64,000 nucleotides of DNA, taken from positions 25,767-89,766 of the forward strand of contig RCAB01000257.1 of NCBI GenBank assembly GCA_003640385.1, in the 5' to 3' direction. The translations under genes and the position numbers were made by a program. Below the pieces are notes generated by a model. That model was not told where the DNA came from. It searched no databases and worked only from the letters and a program-made list of their open reading frames with translations. The DNA is from Setaria digitata. Lineage: Eukaryota > Nematoda > Chromadorea > Rhabditida > Setariidae. Each line of letters starts with the position of its first letter. The first letter of the stretch is position 1. Positions 26,201 to 37,860 of the stretch are shown here, in pieces.

Positions 26201-29200
26201 AAACTCATCAGATTTGAACTCGAATGTTGTGTTCTGATATCTTTTTCTAGTACTGTAAATGATAAGTGATTTCTCCTCCAGTATAAAATAAATGGCTGCA
26301 CAAGTATTTCAATATAAGTGAATCGAATGGTTAATTAGACTTTTCGGAAATTAGGGAAGTCTAAATTATCCTTATCCGAAAGTGATGTCCAGATGCTTTC
26401 GTGATTAAAGCTTTGCTTGGCTTTTGAATAGCCACGAGAAAAAGCAGAGAAATTTAAAACATTTTATAATTGCTTAAATTATCAATCGAAAATTCATTTA
26501 TTCTAGTTTAGTTCTGATCAACATTATTTTAATGATAGATTCGGTTCCATTAAAATGAAGATAGAAATTCATTGTTAGTTGAACGAGATAATTATACTCG
26601 ATAATCGAAAATTTCATTGCTTTACTGTCTTATTCATGTTAGTGAGATGAGTTAGTGAATCTGGAAAATCTGAATAAATTTTTCCGGAAAGATGAATATA
26701 AGATCGAGAACTTGTTTAGCAGTAGTGAAGAACAGTTCGATATTTAGATGATTATCTGGAAATTTTTTTCAGTCCTTTCAGTTAATTTGCAGCATCCTTT
26801 TTCGTAGATTTAAATTTAAAAATTAATTTCAAACTTACCAGTGGCCGTTTGAATGCATTCGGTACAATACAACTAATAAAAAATGGTTCCTTCTGTGCCA
26901 AATCTGTTATCAAATTCTCCAGTGATTTCCTAAAATGGCTTGCAACAGTGGGATGTTTGTTCCGCATTATCGACATATCATCATAGTTGTAAACATCATC
27001 GAACAGCAATCTGAGCATCCGAAAATCACTGCTGTGTAGTAGTTCGAGCAAATCAGTTGAAAACTTATCACGATTTTTATCAACGAAACCTGAAAATGTA
27101 AATGTGATGATAATTACTCAACTTTAAAATAACATTCAAGTGTTTTTCTAATAGACTTTGGTAACACCATCACTAAATTCAACTGCAACACAAAATATAA
27201 AGTTGTTGTAAACTTTTTAAATTATAGAATTTCTTGGACAGTGATAATTGGGGAATGAGGCTCTCCCATCCGAAGAGAGCAAATGCTATTTTAATAGAAG
27301 AAAGCAGGGAGAAGATGAAACCTCTGAAATGATAGAAAACAGTTCCAGCATAATGAGCAATACCAAATGACTTGTCTAAGTCAGACTGAGGTTTGAAATA
27401 CAATCCCTCCTTGTCTGCATGATACGTGTGTAACTTTTTTAGCATGCTTTGGTCAGTACCCTGAAAAGTTTCACTTTCTTTACTAAATTCAACTAGATCT
27501 TATAAAATGCTTATATAAATTTCCTCATTGAATTAACTATGAACCTTTGGAAAAATGCTTTCTTCATCGAGCACTGACATGATATTCATCGGTCCCAGTG
27601 CAATCAAGTCCAAAACTTCCTTATCATCCATAACTTCAATTGGTCCCCAGCTTATTTGTTCTACATCGTACGAACTGTAATTTTAGTTTCCAAAAAATGA
27701 ATAAAAAAATTCGAATTATGCCTAGTAAAAGTCTCATAAAACAATAAAGGTCTCTAAAAGTCTCACGCTAATTTTATGGCACTAAACTGTTTTGGTGTGG
27801 TGCCTTCATCGATAGACAAAATAAAGTTTGGCTGATTGTTGCTTTTCTCTTGGCTAAAATATTACCACGCTATCAATCTTCAAACATCCTCATGCGTTCA
27901 TTCTCACTGATAGCAGAAGAGACTAAGTGAAAAAGGAAATATCAACCTAGTTAACTTCAAAAACAGATTCATAAGCTTCATAAAGTTAATTTTTTTCTTC
28001 GAACAATCTATTCTGCCAGCTTTCTCTTCACTTATAAATTAATGATAATTGAGAGCACTTAAACCTTTGTTCCATTTTGAATATGAAATTTATGAACAGC
28101 TGCTGTAAGGTTTCATTCGCATAATTTATACAAAATTGCTCGAAGCTATTGCGGTGGAAATTTTCAAAACCAAAAATATCAAGGATTGATATAGTACCAT
28201 TTTGTGATCCATCTTTTCGGACTCTTTAAAAAAGACAAATGTTTCTGTGTAAATGGAGATTGATCGCAGTAGCATACCGAAACTGTTTGAAAATTTTTTA
28301 AGCAGAAAATTTGAAAAGCTAATTGCAAGTTACGTAAGAAGTGAAGTAGTTTACCCATTTGCAACTTCATTGATCTTATCAATAATGTGGAGAAAAAGTC
28401 GATGATAGATAGCTTTGACGAAAATATCTCGAATATCGAGAGTTTGTTCTGCATTCATGCAGAACAGAACGCGTTCCGTTCCAATCAACAAAGTTCTAGT
28501 TGTCAACGCTTTTATCAACGATTGCTCATCAATCTTGAACATTTTGCCCAACTTTTTAGAATTATTTAAATATGACAGTGATATTGCATACGGAATTCAT
28601 CACTGAGCACATGGGATATTTATCATATCACACTATATCATATCAAATCAAGAGTATTACTTCTCTTCATTTCGTATCATTGCTTGCCAGTACTTCTGAT
28701 CGATCATATCAATCATTTTTCAGAACCAAATCTTTAAATCCGATGTTTCTTTCGATTAAATTTGGCATTTAAAAGAGTCCTCCATGTCCGGCAAATGAAA
28801 GGCTCCCTAAGATACGCATTTATTCTAATAAAAACATACCAAAAGAAGCTTAGCAACTCGCGCAATTTCAGTTAAATCTTTGATTTCTGTTGCTTCCGTA
28901 TTGTCGACTACTGTGGCTTAAACAAAACTAATTTATTCAAGCAACAAAAGCAGCGGAAACTTGCCAATAATATTTGCTCCCTCGAAAACACCATTGAACT
29001 TGAAATTTAAATGAAGTTTCAGCTGAACTTTAACTTTCCGATACATGCCAATTCAAATTTTGCTAGTTAAGCCGTAGAATCGCTTTATTAATTATTTCTT
29101 GTATTAAGCAATTAAGTTCAAGTCAATGATTAATGCACTTACCCAAATATTCAATGTTGCCAACATGTAGTATTGCCGCAAGAATTTTGAAAATGGACCA

Positions 29201-32200
29201 AATTTCAGAGTCTTTAAACATCAAAACTTTCATAGAGGAGCGAATTTCGGCTAAATTAGCTGCATCATCTCGGCTTTCTAATTCTACAATTCCACCCTGC
29301 AACAATCAAATATAGTAGGAACATATTAAAATATCAGTTTATCAGTTTAATGATATCAAATCAATCGTGATATGCAGCAACACATGAAAATCAACCTGAT
29401 TTAAATAATAGAAGTCGTTGGCATTGGTTAAGAATAATTGCTGCTTTTCAGTTGCAGTTAGACCTGCGATTAGGCAATAAAATATATGGTAATTTCGTTC
29501 ATCAGATGCTTGTGATACGATTCGTGATTTTTCCAACAAGTACTGCTCAAATCTTACACCCTCGATTATACCGTCACGTGTAAAATGCAAGTCAATATTA
29601 CGTCCAAAACGTGAAGAATTATCGTTACGTATTGTCTTGGCATTACCAAACGCTAAAAATTATTTTATCCAAGTATTAAGCTAATTGCATTACAAATGAT
29701 AGCACTGCACCAAAACAAAGCGTGAAATTTTTTTTAAATTTATTTTCAACTACAAAATTTAAATTATTTAAATTTCTCATAAATTTAATAGTTTTAGCTA
29801 CTTGCTAATACGAAAGTCAACTTCATTTGCCAGCATTTTCTACCACTTTGTAGCTTCAAAAAAGAAATTAAGAACATTTTTGGAAATTTTACATGGAGCT
29901 TAATCTAACAAACAGATTCATCTCCATGTTAATAAATTCTTCTTGGAAAATTTTCTGTTATACTGGTTATTGAAGAGAAGTGTTAAGTGATAAGTTGTGT
30001 TAAATTTATTGATAAAATGTAGGAAGCACCTTCCATAATTGGACTTGCTTCTAAGACTTGCTGTTCAATCCAAGAATGTTGACCAGATATGGTTGCCAAA
30101 AATTGTACAATTAATTTTGCGGATTCTGTTTTGCCGGAACCTGATTCACCACTAAAATGATTAGTATAAATTATTGAAAAATATCTAAAACATCCTTAAA
30201 TCAAGTAAACGAAATTCATTTTTAAACTTCATTTACTATGGTGAATTCCAAATTTTATCGGTTTACTGTTCCTACTCAGAAAGATTGTCTGATAATGATA
30301 AGCTTGATAATGATTATATTGAAAATAAGAAGCATGGAGTAACTATAAATTAATTTTGTTTTTTTCATTCCTAAATTTGCAGAAATTTTTCAAGATCTAA
30401 TTTTCTCGAATAAAGCAAGAACAGTTAATTCGGATTAACCTGATAAGAATGCACTGATTTCGATTATTTGATTTCATATTGCAATAAGCAGTGTTGGCGA
30501 TTGCAAAAATATGTGGCGGTAGTTCACCAATCCGTCGATTACGATATAATCGAATTTGTTCAATTGAATAAATCGGTAAATTTGTGTTTGGATTTATTGC
30601 TATCAGTACGGAACCGACGTATGTCTGCGAAATTGACGAATGAATAAATTTGGTTACAAATTGCAATATATTACAAACTGATTTTTTTAACAATTGCTAT
30701 CAACTTTCAAAAATTTCATCCTTTCTTATCACTGCAATATAACAAATCAGCTTCCGAGATGTACCAGTTACAGTTTTTGAATTACAAAGCTCTCATTTTC
30801 TCACTTAAAATTTAATGAAATATTTAAGAAAGCTGCCCGGCCGTTAAATCCTCATCCCGAGTACTGAGATATGCTTCTTCAAATTCTTTTAATATAATAG
30901 GCAGTATTTTTAATAGTACTCCAGTATTTTACTAACTAAACTTAAGAAGCCTGGTCTTCATAATTTTTGTTCTCCGTGTCCTATTCCCGGAGATTGCTGC
31001 TCCATTCACGATTCTGAACGATTTGTGAATTCTGATTAAGTTGTAATACCTCATATTCTTCAATCCATTCTTATTTTTCATTTCCAATTATATCGCTGCT
31101 TCTGATTTGTATTTTTTTGACTAATATTTTATACTTTTAATGAGGACCCTACTAGTCACAATTGTATCTCTGAATTTTTAGGTGAAACATCTGAGACCTC
31201 ACTGAATGCCTGGGACTTAACCAGGCATTTCTTACTAGGCAAATAAAAAAGTCAAACAGGAAAAGTAGAAAGCGAATTGAAACAAAAAGCAGCAAGTGGA
31301 AGGAAATGGATTTTATAGCCTTATCAGTATGAGTTACATTATCAATTTATCTAAAAATGACTGCTCTGAACTTGAGCTAAAAGTGGTTTGAAAATTAGTA
31401 ATGTTTCTTTCTTCAAAGACTAGTTGTAGGAAACTAGCAAGAATTTTTTCATAATATTATTATTGTAAGGATGAAGCGGAATGAAGGGTGAAGATAGAAA
31501 TGATTGTACCTCATGGAGCTTGTCAAATATTGTGGATGGAATATTTCGGCATATTTCTGTTCAATTTCTGACTTAGAATTGAATAGCAGCAAAGTTAGCT
31601 TAACTTTGCAGGCAAATAAAGGAGTCTTAATTTGAAAATAAGATCAATTTATCGTATAATTCAGGTTATTGCTAGCTAGTAAAATTTATATTTTATTTGC
31701 TAAATTTTCTATCCTAAACTTCAAAGTTTAATTGTCCAGGTTCCAATTCAAGTGCTTAGAGTTTCAAAATAGATGGAGCTCTGCAACAATTTCCATCAAA
31801 GAAGAATTTTCTTTCACCAAAACGAATAAATGTTGAATTTATGGTCTGGATGTAAATCTGTGCCCAGGTTTCCTTCGCTTTTGTATACAAACTAGGCCAT
31901 TTTGTTGCAGTCTATTTAGCTTCTACAGTTACAACTTCTGAAGTAGTAAGCTGTTGTTATTTATCAGTACCAATCCCACAGTGATAATATCGTGTTAACT
32001 GATATATCATTACTCTATTTCAATCTATTAACTAACATAGATTAGTTTATTGTTGTAGCGGACGAATAGATTTCGAAGTAGTGCAGCTTCATGTAAATCA
32101 CCCAAACTGATCATATCTTCCACACCTTGCACTGAAGTTGCATGCATCATGCGATAATGACGGTCTGCTGGTAGCCAGTGTTCCTGAAATGTGTGGAACT

Positions 32201-32614
32201 GCTCATATACCAGAATGCTGCTGATAAACTTTTTTATCACTAGATATCACTCAGATATTTTTTAGTAGTAAGGGTAAGGATTGGCATATTCCAATTGAAT
32301 GATACGAAAGAGAGAGAGCTGGAATTTATTTTGCCTTCATAACACTGCGAAGTAGAGACGAATAGGATCACCTGTGCAAAATCATCGATTACCCTGATCT
32401 TATCATCTTCAACTTCCAAAACTCGTGCTCCAATTGAGCACATTAGGCGATTCTTTGCAATAGGCTCTAGCCATAGAAAATCACCCTGCAAAATATATAG
32501 AAATGAAGTTGCTATTTGAAATTAGAAATCAATCAAATGATTGTTTATCCATGGATGATAGACATTAAGGATGGAAAAGTATGATTGTTATCAGACCTTA
32601 CTAAATTGGACCAT
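14058..32614 (-). CDS. hum-6: Unconventional myosin VII heavy chain (MYO7A/HUM-6 type), complete
   Basis: Actin-based motor linking membrane complexes to F-actin. ATG at 32614-32612 opens a six-codon exon (MVQFSK, 32597-32614), joined in phase to GDFLWLEP (32372-32485). Further checked exons are 32037-32183, 30440-30624, 30030-30151, 29396-29652, 29143-29296, 28840-28916, 28355-28551 and 28065-28223. Others lie near 27550-27680, 27320-27460, 26840-27090, 25200-25370, 24890-25050, 24512-24690, 22830-23040, 22680-22750, 22390-22540, 22150-22260, 21480-21860, 20870-21150, 20190-20400, 19640-19800, 19270-19350, 18960-19150, 18670-18840, 18490-18600, 17840-18000, 17360-17570, 17090-17220, 16700-16910, 16450-16590, 16130-16345, 15800-16030, 15540-15745, 15080-15280, 14830-14940 and 14430-14660. 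The last exon reads [20 protein letters not shown] and stops at TAA 14060-14058. Domain order matches class VII: motor, IQ, MyTH4-FERM, SH3, MyTH4-FERM. Only three IQ motifs are visible, against about five in the family. Confidence 0.95.
17360..17570 (-). other. SH3 domain exon of myosin VII
   Basis: Between the two MyTH4-FERM tandems the minus strand reads [20 protein letters not shown], then [17 protein letters not shown], an SH3-type hydrophobic core in the position typical of class VII. Confidence 0.85.
18480..22760 (-). other. First MyTH4-FERM tandem of myosin VII
   Basis: Begins with [10 protein letters not shown] (near 22740) and [18 protein letters not shown] (near 22460), then MyTH4 segments [15 protein letters not shown] (near 22240), [13 protein letters not shown] (near 21490) and [18 protein letters not shown] (near 21130). 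FERM 1 follows: [17 protein letters not shown] and [15 protein letters not shown] (20190-20400), [18 protein letters not shown] (near 19760), [19 protein letters not shown] (near 19300), [17 protein letters not shown] (near 18750) and [18 protein letters not shown] (near 18570). This tail half is expected to bind cargo or fold back on the motor. Confidence 0.92.
22830..24700 (-). other. Myosin VII neck with IQ motifs
   Basis: The exon ending at 24512 encodes two IQ motifs, around [17 protein letters not shown] and [15 protein letters not shown], which bind calmodulin-type light chains. A third IQ-like segment, [17 protein letters not shown], is in the exon ending at 22830. That exon's 5' side is unusual: a 23-base A run, and the nearest AG acceptor (before 23043) gives a phase that does not match the IQ2 exon. 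Intervening IQ exons could be missed between 23043 and 24511. Confidence 0.75.
23016..23038. repeat. T23 homopolymer (A23 on the gene strand)
   Basis: Lies at the 5' edge of the third IQ exon of myosin VII. In the exon frame it would read seven lysine codons after a CAA. Its length decides which frame enters the exon. Confidence 0.9.
25440..26780 (-). other. Myosin VII intron without visible elements
   Basis: About 1.3 kb between the [11 protein letters not shown] exon and the converter exon. AT-rich; open frames here, such as 25720-25920, lack coding character. I see nothing structured in it. Confidence 0.6.
30625..32036 (-). other. Large 5' intron of myosin VII
   Basis: 1.4 kb between the [12 protein letters not shown] exon and the [13 protein letters not shown] exon. 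It contains a clean stem-loop at 31205-31229 (AATGCCTGG, 7-base loop, CCAGGCATT). No exon was recognised. Confidence 0.65.
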
Positions 32615-34572
32615 TGTTTTCTTTCAGTACATTCGATTGAAGCACGTCAGTGAATCTAAATAGAACTTAGAATCAAACAAAATTGTTTCTTTGACAAGTG
32701 CTCCTTAAAAAATTGCTTCTAAAGAAACATTCTAATTTCTTATCCAGACATCAAACACAGCAAATGCTGACATGAACTCTTAACGTGCACTCAAAAGTCA
32801 TCAAATCTATATCAAAACTAAATTTAATGTATTTTTTAAAATATCTCACTATTTCTTGATAGTAAGAATTCTTCTTAGCAGAAAAACCTGCCGCACTGAA
32901 TCTATCTGAAAAAAAAAGCAAAAGAAAAACAATAGATGGTTGACAGATTAATTAGTAAATTAAACAAAATGTGAAATTATATTGCAGGTTATTTCAAGAA
33001 ATTATAGCTTCTCTGTCTTCCGTAATGAACGACTCGATAATATTAGCATCGGAAAATAAAGTAGATGAATAGAGAAGAAAGGGAAGTACCACACGTAGTA
33101 TCAGGAATGGTTTGGATTCAACGAAAGATGGAGAAAATAGAAAAGGATGCCTTAAATGAGAACGGCAATACGATTCTTCCGTTTCGTTTTGTCTCTTCTT
33201 CGTTAAGAACTAATGACCTCACAACACACATACACTCCCCTACACGGACTCTCGACAATATCGGCATTCCCGTTTCTGAAGGTCGAATCCTGTCTCTGTA
33301 GATGGATCATTTGGTTAATTGGACGAAGAATAAACGACAGTCATGCCATGATTGCTGTTGATAGTGATAATGATCATTGCACTCGGCTTATCATTTTCGT
33401 TAAATGCTACATCCATCTGCCCTCATCATTTTTAATTCTCCCATGAACGAGTGATTGGCTAAAAAAACAAACAATTAGGCTTCTCACAGAGTAGGCAAAT
33501 CTTCTCTTCACTGAACTTTGGTTAATCAACGGGTATTGTAGGAACAACAAATTAATTAAACAATTTTATCAGTAAAAGTAATTAGGATGAAATCCAATCT
33601 ACCAGTCTTGATAGTAGCAATACTTGAAGATGGGAATCCATTAAAAGCTGATCTTCATCATTAAATCTACGATCTGACACAATAGGTAATTGAAAATAGA
33701 TTTAAAAAAAAGAAAGAAAAGAAAAACCCAGTAAACTGGAAAAGAAGTCCAGTGAATTATATGGGAATAGCAAGCTATACTTTTTTTGACATATCCAGAC
33801 GTCGTTGAAGAATTATTTCTTTTAATATTATATTAAATAAAATGTTTACATTTTAAGCAGTAGCAGTGATTATTATCATCACAAATTGAATTTTCGAACG
33901 AATAAAATCATTTTGGAGCGCTTTCAACTGATAATAACATTCCGATGATGCATTATCATTAGTGATTAAAAGAACAAACTTTGTACAATAAAGCGAGTGA
34001 CTGAGAGAATCGGACAGGAAAAAGAGAAAACAATCATTCGTTTTGGTTCAAATACAACATAAAGCTGATACGGCGCTTGGAATGGACATTTTGGTAAAAA
34101 TTCTTATTAAAAATTCAAATTTGATTTTTTAATTGCAGAAAAAGTTGATGGGATTAGTTATGCTAACTGACTTAACTTGCATTGCCATGTGCACAGGAAT
34201 GCGAAAGTGTCTCAGGAATGGAAATTTCGTGCATAAACTTTTTTGCCTTTTCTTTTACAGTGCCAGCAAGCCCTCGAAAAAAATTAACAACGAGCCAAAA
34301 ATATACACTGGATAAAACGAAATGAACAGTTGTTCAGCATACGACATTGAATCCGGAAAAAAGGTAATAATTAAATATGATCTGAGGCACTCACTCAGTG
34401 AAAACGAAGCAATAAATTAATTGAAAAGACTTACTGTCATATTTGATAGTGTCTAAATTCAATTTGACAATGATATTATGCGAAATGGAAGAGCCACAAT
34501 CAGAGGATGAACATCCAACAGGATGCTGCTATTCGAAATCAAAATAAGTACTAGGAATGGAGAGAAGACCGT
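32615..34572. other. Intergenic region: myosin VII upstream, NPC1 downstream
   Basis: Contains the presumed promoter of the minus-strand myosin VII gene and the 3' flank of the NPC1-type gene. A 78-codon plus frame at 33065-33301 has an ATG start but no recognisable motif. At nearly 2 kb the gap is longer than usual within nematode operons, so separate transcription is more likely. Confidence 0.55.
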
Positions 34573-37500
34573 ACTAGAAAACATCAGTAAGTGGCAAAGG
34601 GTCGCAGTGTTTCGTGAGGCATGCTTTCGTTACTGCACTACTGCAATCATTTATACAACAACTTTCCGATCGAGTCTTCATGATCAATTTTCGCTTGTTC
34701 ACTGGCGGCCCTAAAATTTCACAATATGAGTGAAATTAAGAAATGAGAGAGAAGAGAAATATGACTGAAAAGAATCAAACTTCAGCACTGATAGATATCA
34801 GTCAGTCTTAAGTGATGGATGATATTTGTGCTATGTGAATGATCGGCAAAATGAACAGCTACTGTACGGATAAATAAGCTTGAGTAGAGAACTGAGTCAG
34901 AACTGAGTCTTTGTTTTCGTCATAAGAAAGTCAATAAATGTTAGCTTTGCGGTAAAAGGTTAAGAAAAGGAACTACCGATATAACTAAGTAATACAGGTA
35001 GAAATATGAGACCGTGTGCTGCTCCAATAAGTACAATGCCGAGAAACATACGGAAGTAAAATACTTTAAAAATTTGGGAATGTGCAAACGCAAGAACCAA
35101 TATACCGCCGAATTTCGTGAGCGTTATGCCGGACAGAACCTGCAACGATGAACACTCTAATCATTCATTAATTAAACTGGTAATGATAGAGTTTTCGAAA
35201 TTAGTTCAAAAGAAAACGAACTGATGATCCCATGCTTGCAAGAGAATGTCGAGCACGCATCAAGCGATCTCGATGAACACTTAGAGCAAATGAGCGAACG
35301 ATGTGTGAACAGAACTCCACCGAGATCCCTACTGTCTGTAAATGGACTAGTATCTCGAAAATAAATTTCAGAAGCTTAAAATTTCTTTAAACTAAGATTT
35401 TGAAGAAAAACTTTAGAAAATGCTTACCATGACAAGATTGACAACGGAGACAGCATTGAAATCAATACTCCACCAGTACATAAGACCGATCAAGTTGAAC
35501 AGAACACAACTTATCGTAAGGTCAATAATGAATGCTGACCAGGGGTCAAGACCAAGAAGTACTGTTGTGACCGCAAATATGGCTACTAGGGAAAGTGCTA
35601 ATTGGATACATGCATCCATTACTATCGTCATGTACTGCTCGTAAAAGACATAAAATACACTGAAAACTATGCCGAATAATCTGAATTCAAGCTCGAAATG
35701 ATTGATGTTATTTGTGAAGGATAACTTCAATTAGCTCTCGATTTTAATGAGGAAAACCAGGGAGCTCAGCTATTCTTACGATTCATTTCCAACGAAAATA
35801 CGAGCAACTTTTCTAGGGAAAAGGGAAGTAAAGTTTGCTCAGGTTGAGAACCTTTAATCACACTTGCTAGATAGACTATGGATCAAGATCAATGTTAAAA
35901 TAATAAAATTAACCTATATGGAAATACTTCTATAGGACAGCGTCCATCTCTGTCTTTATTCAACATAGACGTAATATTAGCAGCAATGCGACGGGCACTA
36001 GTCATTGCATTTATGAAATCTGATGAAGTTTTCAAAACGGTATGATAGGTCATGAAATGAGATGATAAAATGCGTCCTCTCTTAGACAATTTAATAGCTG
36101 AATTGTAAGCTGCACGGCCTCTGAAAACAAAAAAAACATTTCAGACAAGTCAAACCTCTCTCGATTTAGGAAGTGCACAAAATAATTTTGAAATATGCAT
36201 TAATTAATATCTTACAAGCACAACACAAAAAGAAACTGTGTACTGAAGCTTCGCAGTGCAGACAAAACCGGCTAATTGGAAGATAATTATGATTTTCAGC
36301 AGAAGCATCCCGCATTCTTGAGAAGCAAGAAATTACCCTTTCGCACACTTAATACTTGGATTATTGGAAAAAAAGTGTGTAAGGTGGTCGTAGAAGAGAT
36401 CGGACCGAGGTCTGCCATCTCGGAATTCTACATTACACGAAATGCAATTGTTCGAATTTTCTGAAACTAAGCTATTTAAAGAACGAAGTTAGTTATTAAG
36501 TGAACCGGAAACAAGAATCAGTAAATATCGGGGAGGGATTGATTCGTAATGGCGATAAAACAATTACAAACTATGAACAGGACGAATATTGGTATGATAC
36601 CAGTAGCGGCGCAAAATGTTCGGTTCGGGAATAATCGACAACATGGTGGATCACCGAAAGGTTGCAACCAGTCGAAATAATCATCTAGCCAATTCATTGC
36701 AGGATGAGCTATGTAAGACCTGAAGGCGGTACTTCAGAAAATGACCTCCAGATCAGAGGCATTTTTTAAAGTTTTTTACATTTCGGTAAAGAATTCAAAT
36801 ATTGCTCAAATGCTGATTATTTCTTTATCTCTTGTCAATCAAGTAAATATCAATTTTTTCACTGACATGATAAACTCTAAACTATAGATAAATCCCAGTG
36901 CTTCAACTATCTTATGTTCCGATACCAAAAGAAATAAGCAGTGTTCAAGTGGATTAACGATGGTAAGAAAGGAAGCTTGATTTGTTCACTTTCTGATCAA
37001 TTATGAACGTTATTATACATTAAAGCGCTTTTATACGTTAACAGATATTTCGCATGATAATTCCAGGCAAAAGTGAACTTTGCACCTATTTGACCATCGT
37101 GCGGCATGAGCAATCTGAGCACCCAACGAATCTGCGGCGCAACCGGCACCCGAGCAAATTTTATTATGTTCATACGGATCACTGAACTCTATGTCACCTT
37201 TGATGACAAAGTAGACTGGCGGTCCAACTGAGAGAAAGCGCTCCATCGATTTGAAATAGGAGAAAACGTACGAATCCTGCAAAAAACCACTTTGAACTGA
37301 AAAGGAATGGGGCTCCATCAAAATGAACAGGCCCTCACAAATACCTCCAAAGCTTATGATTATCGGATGCCAAACTACGAGCTGAAATAATAATTCTCTG
37401 TGCGGAGTAAGGTAACATTGTTCCAGAAAGTGTCGATAGCAAGAAACAGTAGCAGCATTGATCAGAGAAAACTGGTGGCGCTGAGCATCCAAGTGGCGGA

Positions 37501-37860
37501 AATCTCTTTGTCAGTAAGAGAGAGTTCATGAATTACAATTTTCAATCTGATACTCAATTAAAAATGACTTCATTTAATGTTTGATTAACAAACAGTCTAT
37601 CGCGTCTGACGAAAGAAACCTCATATTTCACCAATGGGCCAAGATATATTATTTTAGACATTTCAAGATTTCATCTTTGAGCCTCGATGACGAGTTATAG
37701 AATTATAACATGACGAGTTGACATTTTGCTTTTATCTATTCCCGTACTGAATAAGTACCTCGGGAACTGCCATCTTCTGATCAAGGCCAAGTGGTATGTT
37801 ACCCATCACTGCAAACGAGCTACTGAGCCAACCGGCAAATAAAAATACCTAAAATCAATA
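34573..37860 (-). other. Second luminal domain, last transmembrane bundle and tail of NPC1
   Basis: Blocks: [20 protein letters not shown] (near 37820), [20 protein letters not shown] and [20 protein letters not shown] (near 37180), [20 protein letters not shown] (near 36680), [11 protein letters not shown] (near 35930), [20 protein letters not shown] (near 35640), [19 protein letters not shown] (near 35460), [18 protein letters not shown] (near 35300), and FFSKVFYFRM-like and [12 protein letters not shown] segments (near 35000). The tail is basic and cysteine-containing and ends PLPLTDVF before the stop. I see no obvious dileucine lysosomal-sorting motif at the extreme C-terminus; a further splice in the tail cannot be excluded. 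Confidence 0.88.

Larger units (their letters stand above)
25200..32614 (-). other. Myosin VII motor domain exons
   Basis: Motor landmarks in order: [20 protein letters not shown] (32037-32183); [13 protein letters not shown] and [17 protein letters not shown] (30440-30624); P-loop [13 protein letters not shown] (30030-30151); switch [18 protein letters not shown] (29396-29652); [12 protein letters not shown] (29143-29296); [15 protein letters not shown] (28355-28551); switch II and relay [11 protein letters not shown] (28065-28223); [16 protein letters not shown] (near 27600); [14 protein letters not shown] (near 27380); [16 protein letters not shown] (near 26870); converter region [20 protein letters not shown] (near 25300); and [13 protein letters not shown] (near 24970). 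Nucleotide-binding residues are intact, so an active ATPase is expected. Confidence 0.95.

Noticed and set aside
33270..33300. GGTCGAATCC, resembling a tRNA T-loop
   Set aside because: No matching acceptor stem, D-arm or anticodon arm upstream.
33065..33301. 78-codon plus-strand ORF upstream of myosin VII
   Set aside because: Has an ATG and ordinary composition but no recognisable motif or splice context; not enough to call a gene.
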